NCBI GenBank assembly: GCA_959597175.1
Contig: CAUFXM010000010.1
Location: 1-64,000 of the forward strand
Reading direction: 5' to 3'
Source of the DNA: an uncultured Methanomassiliicoccales archaeon
GTDB lineage: Archaea; Thermoplasmatota; Thermoplasmata; Methanomassiliicoccales; Methanomethylophilaceae
DNA length: 64,000 bases
Shown here: positions 57,366 to 64,000 of the stretch, one piece after another
Layout: each line of letters begins with the position of its first letter
How positions within the stretch are numbered: the first letter of the stretch is position 1
Program-made: the position numbers and the translations under genes
Notes under the pieces: generated by a model
Databases searched by the model: none
The model's input: the letters and a program-made list of their open reading frames with translations, nothing else
Told to the model about the DNA's origin: nothing

Positions 57366-59021
57366 TTAACGAGGAATCACGTATCTCGTGTTCCTGCTGG
57401 TGCCTTCGTTGATTAATTTTTTCTGTCCCACCAACTTACGTATCAGGTTTCCCACTTTGTTGTTCTTCTGTTCATCGCTAAGAGTATCAGGTAATTTTGT
57501 CGATAGGAGTTTACGCAAATCGGATTTAGTAGCATGACCGTACTGCTCTACGTAGTTCATGATAAGGTCCAGATAATATTGGTCGTCGAATCCCTTTTTC
57601 AGAACCGCAGACGTTTTTATGTCGACATCATCCGTGCTGTTGGCCAATGAAGCAGAGATAATGTAGTTGGGGCGTCTGCCCTCGATGTACCCTTTTGCCC
57701 TCAGTCTCCTCGCATCTTCTGCAGGGATTGGTTTTCCTTTCTGAACCTTGTCCAGGAGTATTACTTCTTCGAATGATATCCTAGGGTTTCTGATGAGGAT
57801 GTCCGCGAATCCAGAATCAATCACCTTGCCTGTTATCGTTACCTGGACGTGGTCGTCCGAAAGGTCGTATTCCGGAAGCGGAAAGAAGCGGGCAATCTGT
57901 GATTTGAACATCTTCCGGATTCCGCCTCCGGCTATGTCAACCATTCCAAGACGTGCCATGGATTCTGCCAGGCATCTGTTGCGGTAGCGTGATGCAGGAG
58001 CGTCAGATTCCAGAACAGCTTCTATGGTTCCTGGGATGAAGTCTCCGGCGTTCTTGAAGACGAGTCTATTACGGTCGTATTCCACGACCGTCGTGTATTC
58101 GTTCATAGTGTAGTCCTGGTGAGCTATGCAGTTGTAGAGTATTTCGCGAAGCATGGCCGGATCGTAGGTCTCCATGCGATCTGGAATCAGTGTCCCTGGT
58201 CTGAAGTACTCATACTTGATGTTGCGTATCTTTGCGCAGACATCTTCCGTAGCCAGGATGAATGGGATGTCGAAGAACTCGTTGTCTATCGTAGACTTGT
58301 CCTCATCCCTCAGTATCCAGCGTATTCTGAGTGCCGTGCCGGGAATCATATAAGCATTTTCAGGCCTCCCAAGAAGGATGAGTGCGGCGTATGTCAGTCT
58401 GCCGTTAATGGTTAGTCCTACCTTGTTGAGGAATGTCATGTCGTCCCATTCTGAGCACTCCTGCTCTTTCGCTGGACGATTCCTTACGTAGAATTCTCTG
58501 GCCTTCGAGATTGCCTCCGTGTCTAAGAGATCAATCGTGCCGTCGGGCACAATTGTAGCGCTCCAGTCTGGTATCGTCTCGGACATAATGCGTCTGCGCT
58601 TTTCCTCGGACAGTCCAAAGATACTGTCGCCTTGACGCTCATAGGCTATGTTTTTGAATGCAGTGGGGATGCCGGGGAGCGCGGCAGGTATCTGGAACAG
58701 GAGTACCCTCTTGTCGTCTCTGTGGCATTCGATTATGTCCGTGTATGACAGCCTATTGGAGCACTGCTCCGAGACATACTTCCTAAGTTTGTTGCGACTC
58801 TCCACCGTGTCGAAGATGTTACTATTGACGACCTCGCCTGAGTCGGTAATCCCGAAGATCATCCACGCGAATGGGACTTTGTTGAGGTTCGCCTCATTGG
58901 ACAATGCGGAGAAGTATTGTCCCATCTCGTCTTTATTCAGGGTTTTGCGGTCCTTGAACTCCAGAACTTCGTTCTCATGAGGTGATTGAAGAATCACGTT
59001 TAGGATGGTATCGGCGTCCAC
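57366..59021 (-). CDS. Schlafen/AlbA-type ATP-binding DNA-binding protein (COG2865-like)
   Basis: A 551-residue protein. The N-terminal AlbA_2/Schlafen domain shows the family opening PHENEVLEFKDRKTLNKDEMGQYFSALSNEAN and FAWMIFGITDSGEVV (residues about 14-65). The middle resembles the GHKL-type C4 ATPase part (LREILYNCIAHQDYTMNEYTTVVEYDRNRLVFKNAGDFIPG and GGGIRKMF), and the C-terminus carries winged-helix-like sequence (NYVEQYGHATKSDLRKLLSTKLPDTLSDEQKNNKVGNLIRKLVGQKKL). Often found near mobile and defence genes as a regulator or effector. It ends at the repeat array. Confidence 0.85.
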   Translation of the reverse strand: MDADTILNVILQSPHENEVLEFKDRKTLNKDEMGQYFSALSNEANLNKVPFAWMIFGITDSGEVVNSNIFDTVESRNKLRKYVSEQCSNRLSYTDIIECHRDDKRVLLFQIPAALPGIPTAFKNIAYERQGDSIFGLSEEKRRRIMSETIPDWSATIVPDGTIDLLDTEAISKAREFYVRNRPAKEQECSEWDDMTFLNKVGLTINGRLTYAALILLGRPENAYMIPGTALRIRWILRDEDKSTIDNEFFDIPFILATEDVCAKIRNIKYEYFRPGTLIPDRMETYDPAMLREILYNCIAHQDYTMNEYTTVVEYDRNRLVFKNAGDFIPGTIEAVLESDAPASRYRNRCLAESMARLGMVDIAGGGIRKMFKSQIARFFPLPEYDLSDDHVQVTITGKVIDSGFADILIRNPRISFEEVILLDKVQKGKPIPAEDARRLRAKGYIEGRRPNYIISASLANSTDDVDIKTSAVLKKGFDDQYYLDLIMNYVEQYGHATKSDLRKLLSTKLPDTLSDEQKNNKVGNLIRKLVGQKKLINEGTSRNTRYVIPR

Positions 59022-59162
59022 GACAATCAGAAGATAATCGTCGCATACATACTTGAAGTTAGAGTGTGGAATCCTAACCAGTAGCGATGGTCCGAATTAT
59101 ACATATTCAGTACCACCCTCCGTCTCCACATCTTTATCTACCGTTTGCATGTAGGGTCATAC

Positions 59163-59237
59163 GGCCCTGTGGGGTAGAGGATATCCTGTTGGCCTTCGGA
59201 ACCAACAACCCGGGTTCGAATCCCGGCAGGGCCGCCA
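59163..59237 (+). tRNA. tRNA-Arg (anticodon TCG), CCA encoded
   Basis: GGCCCTG (59163-59169) pairs perfectly with CAGGGCC (59227-59233); discriminator G 59234 is followed by a genome-encoded CCA. The T arm is CCGGG-TTCGAAT-CCCGG, and the anticodon loop CTTCGGA gives TCG (Arg, CGN). The anticodon stem TTGGC/ACCAA has a C-A mismatch at its loop end (31-39). A TATA-like CTTTATCTA lies about 25 bases upstream. Confidence 0.93.
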
Positions 59238-59296
59238 TCGAACGAGTCTCCATAGGGATGCGGGCATCTCCCGATTCCACCGTGCGGGTATGAATC

Positions 59297-59316
59297 AAGT
59301 TTATATAGAAGTTCTA
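59297..59316 (+). promoter_or_regulatory. Thermosome promoter with overlapping palindrome TAGAAGTTCTA
   Basis: A TATA-like GTTTATATAG (about 59298-59308) overlaps TAGAA-G-TTCTA (59306-59316), a perfect 11-bp inverted repeat of the GAA-n-TTC type. It is placed as a heat-shock repressor site would be, on the TATA box and transcription start; the ATG at 59366 follows with GGAGGA eight bases upstream. Confidence 0.5.
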
Positions 59317-59365
59317 ACATAATCCCGCTCAGTATTCCAATCAAGGAAAATTTGGAGGAAGAAAA

Positions 59366-60997
59366 ATGGGTATGGGAAACGCACCCGTCATCATCCTTAG
59401 GGAAGGGACCAAGAGAGAGAAGGGCAAAGACGCCCAGTTCAACAACATCGCCGCCGCCAGGGCCATCTCCGACGCAGTCAGGAGCAGCCTGGGCCCCAGG
59501 GGAATGGACAAGATGCTCGTCGACTCCGTCGGCGACGTCGTCATCACCAACGACGGTGTCACCATCCTGAAGGAGATGGACGTACAGCACCCCGCCGCCA
59601 AGATGCTCGTCGAGGTCGCCAAGACCCAGGACGCCGAGGTCGGCGACGGTACCACCACCAGCGTCATCCTCGCCGGGGAGCTCCTCAAGAAGGCCTCCGA
59701 CCTGATCGACGCCAACATCCACCCCACGATCATCACCAGCGGATACAGGCTGGCCAACGAGAAGGCCCAGGAGGTCCTGAAGAACGTGTCGAAGAAGGTG
59801 TCCATCGACGACACCGACATGCTGAAGCTCATCGCCCAGACCGCCATGATCTCCAAGCAGGTCAACAACGCCAAGGAGTACTTCTCCGACATGGTCGTCG
59901 ACGCCGTCAAGACAGTGGCCGACAAGGACAAGAACGGCAACTACACCGTCGACCTGAAGAACATCCAGACCGTCAAGAAGGCCGGGGCCAAGATGGAGGA
60001 GTCCTACATCGTCAAGGGACTCATCATCGACAAGGAGCCCGTCCAGCAGAACATGCCCAAGATCGTCGAGGGAGCCAAGATCGCCCTGATCGACGCCGCG
60101 TTCGAGGTCAAGAAGACCGAGATCGACGCCAAGATCCAGATCACAGACCCCAACCAGCTGTCCCAGTTCATCGCCGAGGAGGAGAAGATGCTGAAGGACA
60201 TGGTCATGAAGGTCAAGGCCGCCGGAGCCAACGTCGTCTTCTGCCAGAAGGGAATCGACGACCTCGCCCAGCACTTCTTCGCCAAGGAGGGCATCTACGC
60301 CTGCAGGCGCGTCAAGAAGTCCGACATGGAGAGGCTCGGCAGGTCCACCGGCGCCAACATCGTCAACAAGATCGCCGAGATCGACGCCTCCGACCTGGGA
60401 TACGCCGAGACCGTCGAGCTCAGGAAGGTCGAGGACGAGGAGATGACCTTCATCATGGGCGTCAAGGAGCCCAAGACCGTGTCCGTCCTGGTCAGGGGCG
60501 GCACCAACCACGTCGCCGACGAGGTCGAGAGGTCCCTGGTGGACGCTTGGTCCGTCGTGAAGGTCGCCATCGAGGACGGCATGATGGTCACCGGCGGAGG
60601 ATCCACCGCCATGGAGATCGCCATGCAGCTCCGCGACTACGCCGTGTCCGTGGGAGGAAGGGAGCAGATCGCCATCGAGGCCTTCGCCTCCGCCATGGAG
60701 ACCATCCCCAGCACCCTGGCCGAGAACGCCGGTCTGGACCCGATCAACATCCTGATCCAGATGAGGAAGGAGCACAAGGACGGCAAGATCTACGCCGGAC
60801 TGAACCCCTACACCGGCAAGATCGAGGACATGCTGAAGCTCAACGTCATCGAGCCCTACAGGATCGGCAAGCAGGCGCTGAACTCCGCCACCGACGCAGC
60901 CGTCATGATCCTCAGGATCGACGACGTCATCGCCTCCAAGGCCAGCCCGACCCCCCAGGTCGGCGAGGGCGGAATGCCCCCCGGAATGGACGACTGA
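59366..60997 (+). CDS. Thermosome subunit (group II chaperonin)
   Basis: A 543-residue CCT/thermosome subunit that folds proteins in a double-ring chamber closed by built-in lids. Landmarks are VRSSLGPRGMDKMLVDSVGDVVITNDGVTIL, the ATPase GDGTTTSVILAGELL, the apical IDKEPVQQNMPK and the C-terminal equatorial GGGSTAMEIAMQLRDYA and DAAVMILRIDDVI. It ends in a short Gly/Met-rich tail (GEGGMPPGMDD). Start at ATG 59366 with GGAGGA upstream. A hairpin separates it from grpE. Confidence 0.96.
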   Translation: MGMGNAPVIILREGTKREKGKDAQFNNIAAARAISDAVRSSLGPRGMDKMLVDSVGDVVITNDGVTILKEMDVQHPAAKMLVEVAKTQDAEVGDGTTTSVILAGELLKKASDLIDANIHPTIITSGYRLANEKAQEVLKNVSKKVSIDDTDMLKLIAQTAMISKQVNNAKEYFSDMVVDAVKTVADKDKNGNYTVDLKNIQTVKKAGAKMEESYIVKGLIIDKEPVQQNMPKIVEGAKIALIDAAFEVKKTEIDAKIQITDPNQLSQFIAEEEKMLKDMVMKVKAAGANVVFCQKGIDDLAQHFFAKEGIYACRRVKKSDMERLGRSTGANIVNKIAEIDASDLGYAETVELRKVEDEEMTFIMGVKEPKTVSVLVRGGTNHVADEVERSLVDAWSVVKVAIEDGMMVTGGGSTAMEIAMQLRDYAVSVGGREQIAIEAFASAMETIPSTLAENAGLDPINILIQMRKEHKDGKIYAGLNPYTGKIEDMLKLNVIEPYRIGKQALNSATDAAVMILRIDDVIASKASPTPQVGEGGMPPGMDD

Positions 60998-61016
60998 GAA
61001 CACAATCCATCAAACC

Positions 61017-61034
61017 GAGGGGCTCCGGCCCCTC
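61017..61034 (+). terminator. Perfect hairpin between thermosome gene and grpE
   Basis: GAGGGGC-TCCG-GCCCCTC is a perfect 7-bp stem with a tight 4-base loop, 20 bases past the thermosome stop and followed by ATTAAC. It may end or attenuate transcription before grpE, which has its own TATA-like AGGTTATCGA near 61042. Confidence 0.5.
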
Positions 61035-61071
61035 ATTAACACAGGTTATCGAACGACTAAGAGGTGCGAGC

Positions 61072-61614
61072 ATGACTGACAAGTCTGAAAAGGTGGATGC
61101 GGCGCAGGACGACGCCGCCAAGCTCGCGGAGGCCCAGGCCCAGGCGGAGAAGTACCTGGACATGGCTCGCAGGCTACAGGCGGACTTCGACAACTACCGC
61201 AAGAGAACGCAGCGCGAGAACGAGGAGTTCCGCAAGTACGCCTGCTCGGGCATCGTCGGAGACCTCCTGACGGTCGTCGACGACCTGGACCGTGCCCTGG
61301 AGCACGCAGGGGAGGACACGGAGTTCGTGAAGGGGATCCGCGGCGTGAGGGCCAACCTGATGAAGGTCCTCGAGGCCAACGGCCTGAGGGAGATCCCCGC
61401 GGACGGCAGGTTCGACCCGGACTACCACGAGGCCATGATGACCGTCGACGGGGACGAGGACGGCCTCATAGCAGAGGTGTTCCAGAAGGGCTACACCCTC
61501 AACGGGAAGGTGTTGAGGTACTCGAAAGTCAAGGTAACTAGGAAAACAGAGAGAGCTGAAGGAACTGAGAACGCACAGGAAGCAGAAGAAGGTGAGGAGA
61601 AATGTCAAGAATAA
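61072..61614 (+). CDS. grpE: GrpE nucleotide exchange factor
   Basis: A 180-residue co-chaperone that releases ADP from DnaK. It has the long N-terminal coiled coil (AEAQAQAEKYLDMARRLQADFDNYRKRTQRENEEF) and the beta domain FDPDYHEAMMTVDGDEDGLIAEVFQKGYTLNGKVLRYSKVKVTR, with a charged tail. The gene overlaps dnaK by 13 bases in another frame, so the two are coupled. Bacterial-type DnaK systems occur in some mesophilic archaea. Confidence 0.95.
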   Translation: MTDKSEKVDAAQDDAAKLAEAQAQAEKYLDMARRLQADFDNYRKRTQRENEEFRKYACSGIVGDLLTVVDDLDRALEHAGEDTEFVKGIRGVRANLMKVLEANGLREIPADGRFDPDYHEAMMTVDGDEDGLIAEVFQKGYTLNGKVLRYSKVKVTRKTERAEGTENAQEAEEGEEKCQE

Positions 61615-63479
61615 TCGGAATCGACCTCGGAACGAGCAACTCCGCCGCCTCCGTCATGGAGGGCGGCAGGCCCACGATGATCCCCAGCGCAGAGGGGACC
61701 AGCGTCGGGGGGAAGTCGTTCCCCTCATACGTGGCCTTCACGAAGGACGGCCAGCTTCTGGTCGGCGAGCCGGCCAGGAGGCAGGCGGTGACCAACCCCG
61801 ACGGGACCATCAAGAACGTCAAGAGGAAGATGGGGTCCAGCGAGAAGGTCACGGCCCTGGGCAAGGAGTACACCCCCCAGCAGATCTCCGCGTTCATCCT
61901 GCAGAAGATCAAGAAGGACGCCGAGTCCTACCTCGGGGAGACCGTCGACAAAGCGGTGATCACCGTCCCCGCCTACTTCAACGACAACCAGAGGCAGGCC
62001 ACCAAGGACGCCGGCGCCATCGCCGGGCTGGACGTGGTGAGGATCATCAACGAGCCCACCGCGGCCGCGCTGGCCTACGGCCTGGACAAGTCCGACACCG
62101 AGCAGACCATCATGGTCTTCGACCTCGGAGGGGGGACCCTGGATGTCACCATCATGGACTTCAGCGACGGGGTGTTCCAGGTGCTGTCCACCTCCGGAGA
62201 CACCCAGCTGGGCGGGTCCGACATGGACGAGGCCCTGACCAGGTACGTCATCGGGGAGTTCCAGAAGGAGACCGGCATCGACCTGGCCCAGGACAACATG
62301 GCGTTCTGGAGAGTGCGCGAAGCATGCGAGAAGGCCAAGATCGAGCTGTCCACGACGATGCAGACTGAGATCAACCTCCCGTTCATCTCGTCCGACGCAT
62401 CCGGCCCCAAGCACCTGATCCAGACCGTCACCCGCGCCAAGCTCGAGGAGCTCGTCGAGCCCATCGTCTCCAGGTGCAGGCAGTCCATGGAGCAGGCCAT
62501 GTCCGACGCCCACATGAACCCCGACAAGATCGACAAGATCATCCTCGTCGGAGGACCGACCAGGATGCCCATCGTGCAGAACTTCGTCGAGTCCATCGTC
62601 GGACCTAAGATCCAGCGCGGGATCGACCCCATGGAGTGCGTGTCCATGGGAGCGTCCATCCAGGGTGCCGTCCTGGCCGGAGAGGTCAAGGACGTGCTGC
62701 TCCTGGACGTCACCCCGCTGTCCCTGGGCATCGAGACCCTGGGAGGCGTCGCGACCAAGCTGATCGACAGGAACACCACCATCCCCACCAAGAAGAGCCA
62801 GGTGTTCTCCACCGCGGTGGACAACCAGCCCTCCGTGGAGATCAACGTGGTCCAGGGCGAGAGGCCCATGGCCGCCGACAACACCAGCCTGGGCAAGTTC
62901 GTGCTGGACGGCATCCCGCCCGCAAGGAGGGGGATCCCGCAGATCGAGGTCACCTTCGACATCGACGCCAACGGCATCATCAACGTGTCCGCCAAGGACC
63001 TGGGCACCGGCAAGGAGCAGAAGATCACCATCGCGTCCTCCAACAAGCTCAGCAAGGAGGAGATCGACGAGCTGGTCAAGCAGGCCGAGAAGTTCGCCGA
63101 CGCCGACAAGAAGAAGATGGAGCTGGTGGAGGTCCACAACCAGGCCGAGACCGCCGTCTACAGCGTCAGGAAGTCCCTGGACGAGCTGGGCGACAAGGTC
63201 TCCCAGGAGGAGAGGATGTCCATCGAGCAGGCCATCTCCGACCTGGAGGACGCCAACAAGGGCGACGACGTCAACGCCATCAAGTCCAAGATGGACGCTC
63301 TCATGAAGGCGATGGAGCCCATCAGCCAGAGGATCTACCAGGACGCCGCCAAGCAGCAGGGCGCCGGCCAGCAGGCCGGGGGCCAGCAGCAGGACGGCGG
63401 GAGCACCGGGCAGGCCTCCCAGGAGAAGGCCGGCAGCGGCGACTACGTCGACGCCGACTACAAGATCGTCGACGACTGA
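61602..63479 (+). CDS. dnaK: Chaperone DnaK (Hsp70)
   Basis: A 625-residue Hsp70. It starts MSRIIGIDLGTSNSAASVMEGG and has the phosphate loop FDLGGGTLDVTIMDF, the connect motif KIDKIILVGGPTRMPIVQ and the linker-substrate domain VLLLDVTPLSLGIETLGGV. The C-terminal lid is followed by a Gln/Gly-rich tail and a negatively charged end. It overlaps grpE by 13 bases and is followed 12 bases later by dnaJ, so grpE-dnaK-dnaJ is one operon. Confidence 0.97.
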   Translation: MSRIIGIDLGTSNSAASVMEGGRPTMIPSAEGTSVGGKSFPSYVAFTKDGQLLVGEPARRQAVTNPDGTIKNVKRKMGSSEKVTALGKEYTPQQISAFILQKIKKDAESYLGETVDKAVITVPAYFNDNQRQATKDAGAIAGLDVVRIINEPTAAALAYGLDKSDTEQTIMVFDLGGGTLDVTIMDFSDGVFQVLSTSGDTQLGGSDMDEALTRYVIGEFQKETGIDLAQDNMAFWRVREACEKAKIELSTTMQTEINLPFISSDASGPKHLIQTVTRAKLEELVEPIVSRCRQSMEQAMSDAHMNPDKIDKIILVGGPTRMPIVQNFVESIVGPKIQRGIDPMECVSMGASIQGAVLAGEVKDVLLLDVTPLSLGIETLGGVATKLIDRNTTIPTKKSQVFSTAVDNQPSVEINVVQGERPMAADNTSLGKFVLDGIPPARRGIPQIEVTFDIDANGIINVSAKDLGTGKEQKITIASSNKLSKEEIDELVKQAEKFADADKKKMELVEVHNQAETAVYSVRKSLDELGDKVSQEERMSIEQAISDLEDANKGDDVNAIKSKMDALMKAMEPISQRIYQDAAKQQGAGQQAGGQQQDGGSTGQASQEKAGSGDYVDADYKIVDD

Positions 63480-63491
63480 GGGTGAACGGAG

Positions 63492-64000
63492 ATGCCGAGG
63501 GACTACTACGAGATCCTGGGCGTGGGGAGGACCGCGTCGGAGGACGAGATCAAGAAGGCCTACCGCGGCCTGGCGAAGAAGTACCACCCCGACGTCTCCA
63601 CCGAGCCCAAGGACGTCGCCGAGGCGAAGTTCAAGGAGCTGTCCGAGGCATACGAGGTGCTGTCGGACCCCGACAAGAGGAAGCTGTACGACCAGTACGG
63701 ACACGACGGGGTCAAGCAGCAGTTCGGCAAGGACGGGTTCACCTGGGACGACTTCACCCGCGCGGACGACATCAGCGACATCTTCGGGGACATCTTCGGG
63801 GGCATGTTCGGCGGCGGAAGGCGCGGACGCTCCCGCAACTCCCCCCAGCAGGGGGAGTCCCTGAGATACGACCTGGAGATCACCCTGAAGGAGGTCCTGG
63901 ATGGCAAGAAGGTCAACCTGGACATCCCCCACACCGTGGTCTGCGAGCAGTGCAAGGGGACCGGCGGGAAGGACGGGAAGGTCACCACCTGCGGAAGATG
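63492..64000 (+). CDS. dnaJ: Chaperone DnaJ (Hsp40), N-terminal part cut by window edge
   Basis: The J domain (MPRDYYEILGVGRTASEDEIKKAYRGLAKKYHPDVS, with the HPD motif) is followed by a Gly/Phe-rich region (FGDIFGGMFGGGRRGR) and the start of the zinc-binding domain (CEQCKGTGG). It stimulates DnaK ATPase and delivers substrates. The frame is open at the window's right edge, so the C-terminus is missing. ATG 63492 follows a GGTGAACGGAG purine-rich site. Confidence 0.95.
   Translation, partial: MPRDYYEILGVGRTASEDEIKKAYRGLAKKYHPDVSTEPKDVAEAKFKELSEAYEVLSDPDKRKLYDQYGHDGVKQQFGKDGFTWDDFTRADDISDIFGDIFGGMFGGGRRGRSRNSPQQGESLRYDLEITLKEVLDGKKVNLDIPHTVVCEQCKGTGGKDGKVTTCGR

Noticed and set aside
59138..61003. 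621-codon minus-strand ORF opposite the thermosome gene
   Set aside because: Antisense shadow; very high Leu, Val, Gly and Asp, and it crosses the tRNA gene.
61725..63932. 735-codon minus-strand ORF opposite dnaK and dnaJ
   Set aside because: Antisense shadow of dnaK with repetitive Val/Leu/Gly/His composition and no start signals.

Overview
The window is archaeal chromosome. It carries a thermosome, PAN, a Cdc48-type ATPase, aTrm56, MBF1, RNA polymerase subunit K, ribosomal protein S2, an archaeal RPA pair, PurP and an archaeal CTP-dependent riboflavin kinase. Many genes start about 25-30 bases after a TATA-like box with no Shine-Dalgarno sequence, as in leaderless archaeal transcripts; others have GGAGG-type sites and 1-4 base overlaps (ATGA, TGATG). 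The GC-rich coding style, bacterial-type additions (GrpE-DnaK-DnaJ, MutM) and gene content fit Thermoplasmata, most likely a Methanomassiliicoccales methanogen. That placement is an inference: no methanogenesis or pyrrolysine gene is in view.

Layout. 0-7 kb: a divergent iron-uptake locus, with a heterodimeric ABC exporter-fold pair on the minus strand and an FecBCD-type importer on the plus strand, sharing a promoter region with two DtxR-like inverted repeats. 7-11 kb: a low-density tract with an HUH-type plasmid Rep protein, two unknown small proteins and hairpin-rich non-coding DNA, probably an integrated element remnant. 10.7-19 kb: a DUF3089 hydrolase, a GNAT acetyltransferase, a DUF1848/radical-SAM/MutM operon, a TetR-controlled flavoprotein/aldo-keto reductase operon and a broken DUF362 gene with an 11-G tract. 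19-31.6 kb: regulators, aTrm56, an HD hydrolase, thioredoxin and its reductase, Elp3, an ArsR-NifX fusion, Cdc48, and purS-purL-purQ. 31.6-46.3 kb: riboflavin kinase, membrane proteins, a GPN-loop GTPase, an accessory pair, PAN, MBF1, rpoK-rpsB-MEMO, RPA and its partner, a Fic protein, and purP.

46.3-59.0 kb is an accessory, defence-like island. It opens with a strikingly AT-rich pair: a Dam-like adenine methyltransferase followed by a protein joining a PD-(D/E)XK nuclease-like domain to a DGQHR (DndB-like) domain. It continues with a 32-residue zinc-ribbon gene overlapping an unknown gene, an intact IS1634-like element (14-bp terminal repeats, 6-bp target duplication TTACCA, transposase frame with no stop inside the element), a PLD-nuclease/helicase/DUF3427 protein with a Nudix partner, a HipA-like kinase without HipB, a tandem array of about 227-bp units containing a 43-codon ORF, and a Schlafen/AlbA-type ATP-binding protein. 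59-64 kb returns to core genes: tRNA-Arg(TCG), thermosome, grpE, dnaK and the start of dnaJ.

The strongest candidates for something undescribed are the methyltransferase/nuclease-DGQHR pair, the repeat array with its small ORF, and the ArsR-(Cys-rich)-NifX fusion with its perfect operator. All functions are read from recognisable motifs; no database search was possible.
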